Source: Devosia neptuniae | GTDB taxonomy: Bacteria; Pseudomonadota; Alphaproteobacteria; Rhizobiales; Devosiaceae | Assembly (NCBI RefSeq): GCF_025452235.1 | Contig: NZ_CP104965.1 | Location: forward strand, 992,001-1,056,000 | DNA: 64,000 nucleotides | Direction of reading: 5' to 3' | Part shown: in pieces, positions 8,990 through 16,391 of the stretch | How the letters are laid out: every line of letters starts with the position of its first letter | Numbering within the stretch: position 1 is the stretch's first letter | Program-made: the position numbers and the translations under genes | Notes under the pieces: generated by a model | Told to the model about the DNA's origin: nothing | The model's database searches: none | What the model saw: only the letters and a program-made list of their open reading frames with translations

Positions 8990-9196
8990 CTATTTATTGG
9001 TGCGGCCGCGATGGCGCGGATTGATGCTACCATCGCTTTCGGTGCCGTTCATCACATCGCCCTCGACGGTGGAGCCGCCCTCCTCGTCCTCGAAAATCGT
9101 CTCCTCCTGGTCGATACCGGCCGTGGTCTGGCCGATGCCCGGATTGCGCTTGAGGTCGAGATCGTTGGGTTTTGAGGTCTTGGGATGATGGTTCAT
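8990..9196 (-). CDS. Small acidic protein of unknown function
   Basis: Predicted product of 68 residues starting MNHHPKTSKPNDLDLKRNPG, with an acidic middle (QEETIFEDEEGGSTVEGD) and a basic C-terminal end. No domain is recognised and it is probably disordered. The ATG at 9196 has GGAGCAAGAG upstream; a longer frame begins at 9223. It converges on the kinase gene, with the two stops 3 bases apart. Coding potential is supported by the ribosome binding site and the tight packing only. Confidence 0.5.
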   Translation of the reverse strand: MNHHPKTSKPNDLDLKRNPGIGQTTAGIDQEETIFEDEEGGSTVEGDVMNGTESDGSINPRHRGRTNK

Positions 9197-9326
9197 GGCT
9201 CTTGCTCCATGCTTGGCCCTCATTGGGCCAACCGGCGAGGGCGCGAGAAGTTCCCCAAAAGCCGATCACATCGGGAAACCCTTGGCGCCGCGCCCGCGTT
9301 GGTCCCGATAGCCAAGGAGGACCATC

Positions 9327-9584
9327 ATGGTTCAGCAAAGCACAACCCAGCCGCGCGGCACCGAGAAGACCACCGGCGCCACCCGCGAACAGCAGAAGGC
9401 CATTATCGAGGGCCGAGAAAAGACCAGGGGCGCCCCGGTCGATCCGCACGAGAAATCCATGGCCGAAGCGCGCAGCGAACAGGAACAGCCCGCCGGGGAA
9501 TACGAAATCTCCCACGGCGACCGCTCGATCCGCCGCGGCGCCAACCAGGAAAGCGAACATATGAAACGGCGCAGCGATAATTAG
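9327..9584 (+). CDS. Small hydrophilic protein of unknown function
   Basis: An 85-residue, charged protein (MVQQSTTQPRGTEKTTGATR ... HMKRRSDN), with no hydrophobic stretch and no known fold. The start is well supported by AAGGAGGACCATC just upstream. Its stop overlaps the tsaE stop by four bases in convergent orientation (TTAG). The composition suggests a disordered or stress-associated protein; function unknown. Confidence 0.6.
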   Translation: MVQQSTTQPRGTEKTTGATREQQKAIIEGREKTRGAPVDPHEKSMAEARSEQEQPAGEYEISHGDRSIRRGANQESEHMKRRSDN

Positions 9585-10000
9585 CGGCGCGTGACACTCA
9601 CCAGTCGCCCCATGCCGCCCGGCGGAATGGCTAGCGTGATCACCACGCTGGCTGCCGCGACGATTTCGGGCGAGCGCTCGGCCCATTCGACCAGCACGAT
9701 GGCATTGGGATTGTCGAGCAGACCCAGCTCGTCCACCTCGCGCGGATCGACCAGCCGGTAGAGATCGGCATGCAGCACGGGCCCCTTCGGCGTGTCATAG
9801 GGCTGCACCAGCGCAAAGGTGGGCGAGGGCACGTCAAGCGCCGGATCATTGGCGAGGGTGCGGATAATCGCGCGGGCCAGAGCGGTTTTCCCCGCCCCCA
9901 GATCGCCCTCAAGAATGACCAGATCGCCCGGTGCGAGCGTCGCGGCCAATTCGGCGCCAAGGGCTGAGGTCGCGTCGTCATCGGGGAGCAGCCGCTCCAT
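9581..10000 (-). CDS. tsaE: tRNA threonylcarbamoyladenosine synthesis ATPase TsaE
   Basis: A 139-residue ATPase that works with TsaB and TsaD to put the threonylcarbamoyl group on A37 of ANN-decoding tRNAs. EGDLGAGKTALARA is the P-loop, DVPSPTFALVQPY the switch region, and LHADLYRL and VLVEWAER are the usual family signatures. The ATG overlaps the stop of the upstream kinase gene (TAATG), so the two are translationally coupled. The ahcY - kinase - tsaE order is common in Hyphomicrobiales. Confidence 0.95.
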   Translation of the reverse strand: MERLLPDDDATSALGAELAATLAPGDLVILEGDLGAGKTALARAIIRTLANDPALDVPSPTFALVQPYDTPKGPVLHADLYRLVDPREVDELGLLDNPNAIVLVEWAERSPEIVAAASVVITLAIPPGGMGRLVSVTRR

Positions 10001-12459
10001 TATTCCGCCACGCCCGCCATGGCGCTGTCGCGGGGCAGGTTGACGATGATGCGGCTGCCGCGGGGTTCGCGGCGTTCGGCCGAGATCACCCCGCCATGCA
10101 GGTTGACGAAGGTCTTGACGATGGCCAGACCCAATCCCGCGCCGCGCTGGCGGCCGCCGGCGGGGGCGTCCAGCCGGGTGAGGATGGCCGATTTCATCTC
10201 ATCGGTGAGGCCCGGGCCTTCATCTTCGATGATGAACAGCATGCGCTCGGCGCGATGGCTGACGGTGAGCCGGATTTCCCCGCCCGGGGGGGAGAAGCGG
10301 GCGGCATTGGACAGCAGATTGTACAGCACCTGCACGATGCGCGTGCCATCGGCGATGAAGGGGGGCAGGCGATCCTCGATGTCGACCACCAGGTTAATCG
10401 GCTTTTCGCCCGAGACTTCCGGGAATGTCGCCGACAGCCCGGCCCGCGCCTTGTCGACCAGACCATGCACATCGAGCAGTTCGGGCCGCAATTCGGCAAT
10501 GCCGGCATCGACCGAAGCGAGGTCCAGGATATTGTCGATCAACACGCCCAGCGTGACGGAAGAGGCGCGGATATAATCGATATAGGAGCGCTGCCGCTCA
10601 TTGAGCGAGCCACCCTCGCTGCCCGCCAACAGGTCGGCAAAGCCGATGATGTTGGTCAGCGGACTGCGCAATTCATAGGAGACATTCTCAACGAACGCGT
10701 CCTTGAGCACGTCGGCAGCCACCAGCGCATCGTTGCGCTCCTTGAGCACCTTGGAATAGGAGGCGCTTTCGGTGACATCGAGGAAGGTCATCATGGTCTG
10801 CCCATCGGGCAGGCGGGTAATGGCATAATCGAGCAGCCGCCCATCGGAGCGGTTGAGCCGCCCGGTCTGGTCGGACCGGGTGGGATTGAGATCGATGATG
10901 CCGCGTTTGAGATCGCGCCAGATGCTGGCGCCATCCTCGGGAATGGCGCGGCCCGAGGCTTCGGCGATCTGGTCGATATGGGGGTTCTGCCCCAATTCGT
11001 TCATCGGCAGCTTCCACAGCGCCGATAGCCGCGGATTGGATAGCGTCAGCCGCCCATTGGTGCCGAACACAGCGACGGCTTCGCTCAACGCATTGATGGT
11101 TTCGCGCTGCACATTGGTGAAGGCCTTGTTGGTGCTTTCGAGCTTGAGCCGTTCGGTCAGGTCTTCAAACACATAGATCACCCCGCCATTGGCGCCGGCG
11201 GGTGCCGAAATCACCTTGATGGTCCGGCCATCGGGCAGGTGCCAGGGCTCGTTCTCATAGGCAATGGTGCGGCTATAGGATTGCAGATGCTTGGTCCGCC
11301 AGGTCTGGTAATCCACCTGGCTGGGCAGCATGCCCTCGGTGCGCAGTTTGTCGAGGATTGCCCGTTCATCGAGCCCCAGCACGAGGAAGCCGCCATTGAG
11401 GTGCCAGAGATCGGCATAGGCCTGATTGAACTGCACCAGTTCGCGCCGGCCATTGAAGATGGCAATGGGAGTAGCCAGCGCATTGATGATGCCCCCGATC
11501 TGGGCGACACCCGGATCGGCCGGCACGACAGCCGCCTCGAGCGGCCGCAAATAGCCGGCGCGGCCGCCATTGATGGCAAATTCGACCAGCTCGAACCGGC
11601 CCTGGCCGGGCCAATCCACGCTCACGCGGGCGGGCTTGTCGGCGCCGGCACAGGCGGCGAGGTGGGTTTTGAGCGCGCCGTTTTCGAGCAATTCGGCGGG
11701 GGCAGCTTCGCTGCCGGATTTGTTCAGCGCCTTGGCGAGGCTGTGATAGGCCGGATTGGCAAAGATCAGTCTGTCATTGGGCCCGCGCAGGAAAGCGGGC
11801 TGGCTCAACAGCGACAGGATGGCGCGCACGCTATCAGTATCGCTCATCATGGCATTGGCCGCCGCGGCCTGTTCGGCGCTGGGCTGCAGGAATGCGGGGC
11901 GCAGGCGCAGCGCAACGCCGCCGCCCAGCACCCAGCCATTGGCGCGGATCAGCCGGCCGTCAATGGCGGTGAGGCTGGCGGAAAACGCCTGGCCATGCAC
12001 ACGCAGCGCCTCGAGCGATTGGCCGAGCTGCTCGGCATCGTAATTGGCCAGCCAGGAGTGGAAATTGAGAATGCTTTCGGGCTGCCGCCCGGTGGGCACG
12101 ACGGCCGAGGTCTGCCCGAGGAATTTGGGCGTGCCGCTGGCATTGTCGGTCCACAATATGGTGACTTCGCGCGTGCCCGAGAGCAGGGCTTCATATTCGT
12201 CGACCAGCGCGCGCAGGCCCGCAATCTGTTCGGCGGCCTTGCGGCGGGCCTTTTTGCCATCGGCCTGCATGGTGCGCAGCACGGCCATGGCGAGCAGGGC
12301 AAAGGCGCCCGCGCCCACGGCGATGGCCAGCGGCGCCGCGCCGGCAAGAGTGGCCGTCGTCGGGCTCTGGGCCAAGGCGGGTACGGCTGTTGCCAGCGTC
12401 ATAGGGGCTGCGGCCAATCCGCGGAATCCCCAATGCTTCCGGAAACGATCCGGCGCCAT
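10000..12459 (-). CDS. PAS-domain histidine kinase family protein with Tyr in place of the H-box His
   Basis: An 819-residue membrane protein. N-terminus: signal-like segment ending in PALAQ and one membrane helix (about 40-62). Several PAS domains follow, including one with GVIYVFEDLTERLKLEST. The HisKA-like region reads ENVSYELRSPLTNIIGFADL: the usual SHELR histidine is Tyr595 (TAT, 10675-10677). The HATPase domain looks intact, with NLLSNAARFSPP, DEGPG and GAGLGLAIV. It cannot be an ordinary His kinase unless another residue accepts phosphate; it may bind ATP only or act as a pseudokinase or regulator. It lies between ahcY and tsaE on one strand and overlaps tsaE. Confidence 0.85.
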   Translation of the reverse strand: MAPDRFRKHWGFRGLAAAPMTLATAVPALAQSPTTATLAGAAPLAIAVGAGAFALLAMAVLRTMQADGKKARRKAAEQIAGLRALVDEYEALLSGTREVTILWTDNASGTPKFLGQTSAVVPTGRQPESILNFHSWLANYDAEQLGQSLEALRVHGQAFSASLTAIDGRLIRANGWVLGGGVALRLRPAFLQPSAEQAAAANAMMSDTDSVRAILSLLSQPAFLRGPNDRLIFANPAYHSLAKALNKSGSEAAPAELLENGALKTHLAACAGADKPARVSVDWPGQGRFELVEFAINGGRAGYLRPLEAAVVPADPGVAQIGGIINALATPIAIFNGRRELVQFNQAYADLWHLNGGFLVLGLDERAILDKLRTEGMLPSQVDYQTWRTKHLQSYSRTIAYENEPWHLPDGRTIKVISAPAGANGGVIYVFEDLTERLKLESTNKAFTNVQRETINALSEAVAVFGTNGRLTLSNPRLSALWKLPMNELGQNPHIDQIAEASGRAIPEDGASIWRDLKRGIIDLNPTRSDQTGRLNRSDGRLLDYAITRLPDGQTMMTFLDVTESASYSKVLKERNDALVAADVLKDAFVENVSYELRSPLTNIIGFADLLAGSEGGSLNERQRSYIDYIRASSVTLGVLIDNILDLASVDAGIAELRPELLDVHGLVDKARAGLSATFPEVSGEKPINLVVDIEDRLPPFIADGTRIVQVLYNLLSNAARFSPPGGEIRLTVSHRAERMLFIIEDEGPGLTDEMKSAILTRLDAPAGGRQRGAGLGLAIVKTFVNLHGGVISAERREPRGSRIIVNLPRDSAMAGVAE

Positions 12460-12702
12460 GCGCTACCCTCGTGTTTGTTGACGTTCTGCCAAGTCCGCCC
12501 AAAAGCGGTACGCTTGCACTAGAGGGGCGACGCAAGCGGAACCATCGGTTCCCGCCACCCCGAACCGGCGGCGTGTCCCCGCGCCCCCGAATCACCCTGA
12601 CCATACCGGCACGGTGAATCGGCTAAAAGAGTCTTAATGGACCTGCCCTGCCGACAAATGGCGGATATCGCCCCTTGACGGGGAACGAAGCAGAAACAAA
12701 AA

Positions 12703-12726
12703 CGCCCGCAGCCAAAGCCGCGGGCG
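12703..12726 (-). terminator. Intrinsic terminator after ahcY
   Basis: On the minus strand CGCCCGC (12726-12720) and GCGGGCG (12709-12703) form a 7-bp GC stem around a 10-base loop, followed by TTTTTG. It lies 22 bases after the ahcY stop and separates ahcY from the kinase-tsaE unit. The bases 12460-12702 hold no gene I can support. Confidence 0.8.
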
Positions 12727-12748
12727 AAATGCCGAAAGGGCAAAAAAC

Positions 12749-14152
12749 TCAGTAGCGGTATTCGCCGGACTTGAAGGGGCCGTTTTGCGGCACGCCGATA
12801 TAATCCGCCTGGGTCTTGCTCAGCTTGGTCAGCTTGGCGCCCAGCTTGGCCAGGTGCAGTTCGGCGACCTTTTCGTCGAGATGCTTAGGCAGCACATGCA
12901 CCTTCTTTTCCAGCTTTTCGCCATTGGTCCAGAGTTCGATCTGGGCCAGCGTCTGGTTGGCAAAGGAGGCCGACATGACAAAGCTGGGGTGACCGGTGGC
13001 ATTGCCCAGGTTGACAAGGCGCCCCTCGGACAGCAGGATCAGGCGCTTGCCATTGGGCTGCTCGATCAGGTCGACCTGCGGCTTCACATTGGTCCACTTG
13101 AAATTGCGCAGGCCGAGCACGTCGATCTCGTTATCGAAATGGCCGATATTGCAGACAATGGCCATGTCCTTGAGATTGCGCATGTCGTCGATCATCAGCA
13201 CGTCGCGATTGCCGGTGGCGGTGACCACGATATCGGCGCGATGAGCGGCGTCTTCGAGGGTTACGACCTCAAAGCCTTCCATGGCCGCCTGCAACGCGCA
13301 GATCGGGTCGACTTCGGTCACCAGCACGCGAGCGCCGGCGCCGCGCAGCGATTCAGCCGAACCCTTGCCCACATCGCCATAGCCGCAAACGATGGCGACC
13401 TTGCCGGCCAGCATCACATCGGTGCCGCGACGGATGGCGTCGACCAGCGATTCACGGGTGCCATACTTATTGTCAAACTTGGACTTGGTGACCGAGTCAT
13501 TGACGTTGATGGCCGGGAAGGGCAGCTCGCCCTTGGCATGCAGCTGATAGAGCCGCATCACGCCGGTCGTGGTTTCCTCCGACACGCCGCGGATATTGGC
13601 GCGGATGGTGGAGAAGAAATTCGGCGACGTCGCCAGGCGCTTTTTGATGGTCGCAAAGAAGATTTCCTCTTCCTCATTGCCCGGCTTGTCGAGGAAAGAG
13701 GCGTCCTTCTCGGCCTTGGCGCCATTGAGAATATACATGGTGGCATCGCCACCATCGTCGAGGATCATATTGGGGGTGAGCCCATTCCCCCAATCCATCA
13801 TGCGGTCAGTAAAGGCCCAATATTCTTCGAGACTCTCGCCCTTATGGGCGAACACCGGAATGCCGGCGGCGGCGATGGCGGCGGCGGCATGGTCCTGGGT
13901 CGAGAAAATATTGCAGCTGACCCAGCGCACCTGGGCGCCCAAAGCCACCAGCGTCTCGATCAACACCGCGGTCTGAATGGTCATGTGCAGCGAGCCGGCA
14001 ATGCGCGCACCCTTGAGCGGCTGGGCGGCGGCATATTCCTCGCGGATGGCCATCAGGCCGGGCATTTCGATTTCGGCGATCTGGATTTCCTTGCGGCCGA
14101 ATTCGGCGAGGGAAATGTCCTTGACCGCATAGTCGGTCGATTTGGTGGTCAT
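12749..14152 (-). CDS. ahcY: S-adenosylhomocysteine hydrolase (adenosylhomocysteinase)
   Basis: Converts S-adenosylhomocysteine to adenosine and homocysteine, relieving product inhibition of methyltransferases. The product is 467 residues from the ATG at 14152 ([20 protein letters not shown]), the usual bacterial length; the open frame extends to 14272 but that part looks non-coding. Signatures: [46 protein letters not shown], the NAD-binding [15 protein letters not shown], and the C-terminal [14 protein letters not shown] end ([18 protein letters not shown]). GCGGAGCCC serves as ribosome binding site. An operator-like palindrome lies about 70 bases upstream and a terminator follows. Confidence 0.97.
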   Translation of the reverse strand: MTTKSTDYAVKDISLAEFGRKEIQIAEIEMPGLMAIREEYAAAQPLKGARIAGSLHMTIQTAVLIETLVALGAQVRWVSCNIFSTQDHAAAAIAAAGIPVFAHKGESLEEYWAFTDRMMDWGNGLTPNMILDDGGDATMYILNGAKAEKDASFLDKPGNEEEEIFFATIKKRLATSPNFFSTIRANIRGVSEETTTGVMRLYQLHAKGELPFPAINVNDSVTKSKFDNKYGTRESLVDAIRRGTDVMLAGKVAIVCGYGDVGKGSAESLRGAGARVLVTEVDPICALQAAMEGFEVVTLEDAAHRADIVVTATGNRDVLMIDDMRNLKDMAIVCNIGHFDNEIDVLGLRNFKWTNVKPQVDLIEQPNGKRLILLSEGRLVNLGNATGHPSFVMSASFANQTLAQIELWTNGEKLEKKVHVLPKHLDEKVAELHLAKLGAKLTKLSKTQADYIGVPQNGPFKSGEYRY

Positions 14153-14220
14153 GGCGGGCTCCGCTTGGGCACAGGAATTCTTGCCTTTGCTATAGCCAAG
14201 GCGGCGGCCGGGATCAACCG

Positions 14221-14242
14221 GATATAAAGATAAGTTTATATC
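14221..14242 (-). promoter_or_regulatory. Operator-like palindrome upstream of ahcY
   Basis: GATATAAA and TTTATATC form perfect 8-bp arms around GATAAG, about 70 bases before the ahcY start. The size and symmetry fit a dimeric repressor. ArsR-family SahR regulators of SAH recycling use AT-rich palindromes in proteobacteria, so a SahR-like site is my favoured reading, from memory of that family and not verified. Confidence 0.5.
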
Positions 14243-14260
14243 TCGTAGGTCTGGGGCTCC

Positions 14261-14398
14261 CAACACCCCCACCCTTGATCCCTCCCCACAAGGGGGAGGG
14301 AGACGCTAGACCCACGCTCACGGGCCATCTCCCAAATTTTGAGAGGCAGTGGCCGGACTTCCCTCCCCCTTGTGGGGAGGGATTGAGGGTGGGGGTTG
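14261..14398. repeat. Second palindromic repeat type (CCCTCCCC-ACAAGGGGG arms)
   Basis: Bases 14261-14301 and 14360-14398 are near-perfect reverse complements, including CCCTCCCCACAAGGGGGAGG in the left arm. The sequence is unrelated to the CCGGCGCAGGCCGG family. On the minus strand the right arm is read as the [12 protein letters not shown] tail of a broken nuclease gene. It occupies the gap upstream of ahcY. Confidence 0.8.
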
Positions 14399-14401
14399 CT
14401 G

Positions 14402-14503
14402 CAACGCATGCAGGATCAAGGTCATCACCCCATCGATATTGCGCATCACCTCAAAATTGCTGACGTGGAGAACCCGGTATCCCTCACTGCGCTGGCAAAA
14501 CCT
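14402..14503 (-). pseudogene. C-terminal remnant of a DUF559 (VSR-like) endonuclease gene
   Basis: The minus-strand frame reads RFCQRSEGYRVLHVSNFEVM followed by RNIDGVMTLILHAL, matching the C-terminal part of DUF559 endonuclease-domain proteins (pattern: GYRVLRFWNNDVL, then a short helix ending in I..AL). The N-terminal half with the catalytic residues is absent: upstream the frame becomes unrelated and enters the lipoprotein gene on the other strand. The remnant continues into the adjacent repeat, as such genes often do. Probably non-functional. Confidence 0.6.
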
Positions 14504-14537
14504 GCTAACAGCATTATTCGAACTGAGTAATCGAACA

Positions 14538-14984
14538 ATGGCTATGCCCAAATTGAGACAAGTCTCGAGTTTCTCGCGCGCCCTGGCACTTGCGGGCTTA
14601 TTGTTCCTTTCCGGCTGCTCTCAACCGCCTGATGAACCGCATAGTCTATATTTTGGGCGTTTGATCGCCCATGTTCAAACCGGCAAAATTAACCGCGCCG
14701 ATCTGTTAAGCCCGCGCCAGCCAGACAGCGAAGCCAATATAGTGCGGGATCTCATGGCTGATGGATTTGAAACTCGGGTGTTTCAGGATAGCCACCCTGA
14801 ACTTATGGAACACGTCACTTGCGACGGTGTTCAGTACAGGGCAGTGAGAGGCTTTGAGAACGAAGGCTACTCACAGCGCTTTTTCTGGGGAAACCCGCTA
14901 TCCACCAACTACGCCATAGATGTCACCGTGACCGGTAACTGCAACCTGATTGAGGTCTTCGGTGGCCGAATGGACCTTTGGTGA
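14538..14984 (+). CDS. Small lipoprotein of unknown function
   Basis: Product of 148 residues starting MAMPKLRQVSSFSRALALAG, with a hydrophobic stretch and a lipobox LFLSGC (Cys about 27), so probably exported and lipidated. The mature part (HSLYFGRLIAHVQTGKINRA ... NLIEVFGGRMDLW) matches no family I recognise; two cysteines (CDG, GNCNL) might pair. The open frame extends back to 14349 through the repeat and nuclease remnant, which is not credible as protein. GC looks lower than in the flanking genes. The ribosome binding site is weak. Confidence 0.55.
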   Translation: MAMPKLRQVSSFSRALALAGLLFLSGCSQPPDEPHSLYFGRLIAHVQTGKINRADLLSPRQPDSEANIVRDLMADGFETRVFQDSHPELMEHVTCDGVQYRAVRGFENEGYSQRFFWGNPLSTNYAIDVTVTGNCNLIEVFGGRMDLW

Positions 14985-15016
14985 CCGTTGCCCATGAAAA
15001 ACGGGCGGACAGTTGC

Positions 15017-15325
15017 TCACCCCGCAGCCCCATCGCTATCCTCGTCGAACCCATTATTCACCAGCTCGACAATCGCCTCCAGCGCCTCGCGCGCCTGCTT
15101 GCCGCTGGCTTGCACCAGGATCGTGCTCCCCGGCCCGGCGCCCAGCATCATCAGGCCCATGATGGAATTGCCGGCCACCGAAGTGCCGTCCTTGATGACG
15201 GCAATGGTGGCGTCAAAGCATTCGGCGGTGCGCACGAAGCGGGCCGAGGCGCGGGCGTGCAGGCCCTTGCGGTTGACGATGGTCAATTGCTGGGCGACGG
15301 CCCGGCCGGTGCTGGCAGCATCCAT
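15017..15325 (-). CDS. ptsH: HPr phosphocarrier of the regulatory PTS
   Basis: A 102-residue HPr. NRKGLHARASARFV contains the active-site histidine phosphorylated by EI, and GNSIMGLMML contains the serine that HprK phosphorylates. No sugar-specific EIIB/EIIC is nearby, matching the sugar-independent regulatory PTS of alphaproteobacteria. It follows the EIIA gene after 6 bases, in the order hprK - EIIA - ptsH. Confidence 0.95.
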   Translation of the reverse strand: MDAASTGRAVAQQLTIVNRKGLHARASARFVRTAECFDATIAVIKDGTSVAGNSIMGLMMLGAGPGSTILVQASGKQAREALEAIVELVNNGFDEDSDGAAG

Positions 15326-15331
15326 ATGGGT

Positions 15332-15733
15332 CTACCCCGCGCTCAGGATCGAATTGGCGACGGTGATATATTTGCGGCCCGCTTCCTGTGCCAGATTGAC
15401 CGCTTCCTTGATGCTCATGTCGCCACGGACGCGGCCCAGCTTCACCAGCATGGGCAGGTTGACCCCGGCGATCACTTCCACGTCGCGGTTCTGCATCACC
15501 GAGATGGCAAGATTAGACGGCGTGCCGCCGAACATGTCGGTCAGGATGATGACGCCCGAGCCATTATCGGCCTTGTCGACGGCGGCCAGAATGTCGTTGC
15601 GGCGGTTTTCCATATTGTCGTCGGGACCAATAGCGATGGTTTCGCAATAATCCTGCGGGCCGACGACGTGTTCCAGTGCCGACTTGAACTCATTGGCGAG
15701 CGCACCATGCGTCACCAGAACCAGACCGATCAT
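15332..15733 (-). CDS. PTS EIIA component, mannose family (ManX-like)
   Basis: A 133-residue EIIA-Man/Fru domain from the ATG at 15733 (MIGLVLVTHGALANEFKSAL); the frame extends upstream to 15814 without support. The phosphorylated His is in LVTHGALA, and ILTDMFGGTPSNLA and VNLPMLVKL are family signatures. With no cognate EIIB/EIIC present, it is presumably a regulatory phosphate acceptor from HPr. It lies between hprK and ptsH. Confidence 0.93.
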   Translation of the reverse strand: MIGLVLVTHGALANEFKSALEHVVGPQDYCETIAIGPDDNMENRRNDILAAVDKADNGSGVIILTDMFGGTPSNLAISVMQNRDVEVIAGVNLPMLVKLGRVRGDMSIKEAVNLAQEAGRKYITVANSILSAG

Positions 15734-15911
15734 GCAACGTCCCCAGCCTGCCGAGATGCGCCTGCGTCGTGGCGCCGACGGCATTCCAGTATTGTCTGCC
15801 CCCTGCCCGCGCAAGGCCTTGTTTGGATAGCGCGCGAAGCCGAACCCGGCCCGAAGGCGCGAGTGAGGGGCAGTCTTGCCCCGGAGCGACAGGGATTCAA
15901 GTGGTTTTTTG

Positions 15912-16382
15912 TCACGGCCGGCCCACTAGCGGGTCCAGCGCGGCCAGAGCCTCACTTACCAACAGCATTTGATGGTCAAGTCCGATCAAGCCGGCCTGCG
16001 GCACCGGCGCGCGGGGCACAGAGAGCCCCAAAAGTTCGGTCGTGAACGCATCGGATTCGGGCATGCGGAGCAGCTCGGGCACCAGATCGATCAGCAGGTG
16101 CAGCGGCACCGGACTGCGATGGGACCGGGTGAGAATGCCGCGCCCGCGCAGCTCGATCAGCCCGGCAATCGGGGCGGGAGCGGCCATTGTGAGCCCTTCT
16201 GGGCCGGCACTGAGATCGACCCGATCATCGGAGACCAGCGCCGCGTCCAGCCCCCGCGCCGCCCAGCGGTCGAGCAACGCCAGAGCCAGCAGCGATTTGC
16301 CGGAACCCGAGGGTCCGCGCAGCAGCAATCCCGCGCCGCCCAGCACGACCGCGGTGCCATGAATATTGAGGTTTTGGCGCAT
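15912..16382 (-). CDS. hprK: HPr kinase/phosphorylase, short alphaproteobacterial form
   Basis: A 156-residue protein covering only the kinase domain of HprK; Gram-positive versions are about twice as long with an extra N-terminal domain. The P-loop reads LRGPSGSGKSLLALAL, followed by LVSDDRVDL and a GLIELRGRGIL segment. It phosphorylates the HPr regulatory serine, and in Hyphomicrobiales it sits next to the ChvG/ChvI system as here. The ATG lies 10 bases after the chvG stop. Confidence 0.93.
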   Translation of the reverse strand: MRQNLNIHGTAVVLGGAGLLLRGPSGSGKSLLALALLDRWAARGLDAALVSDDRVDLSAGPEGLTMAAPAPIAGLIELRGRGILTRSHRSPVPLHLLIDLVPELLRMPESDAFTTELLGLSVPRAPVPQAGLIGLDHQMLLVSEALAALDPLVGRP

Positions 16383-16391
16383 GGCGGAGTC

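Noticed and set aside
12519..12743. 74-residue minus-strand frame between ahcY and the kinase
   Set aside because: Contains the ahcY terminator and reads as Cys/Arg-rich non-protein sequence.
14153..14220. SAH or SAM riboswitch in the ahcY leader
   Set aside because: The leader before the start is too short and I could not fold a recognisable SAH or SAM-II structure by eye; the palindrome fits a protein operator better.
12785..14227. 480-residue plus-strand frame opposite ahcY
   Set aside because: Antisense shadow of a clear ahcY gene.
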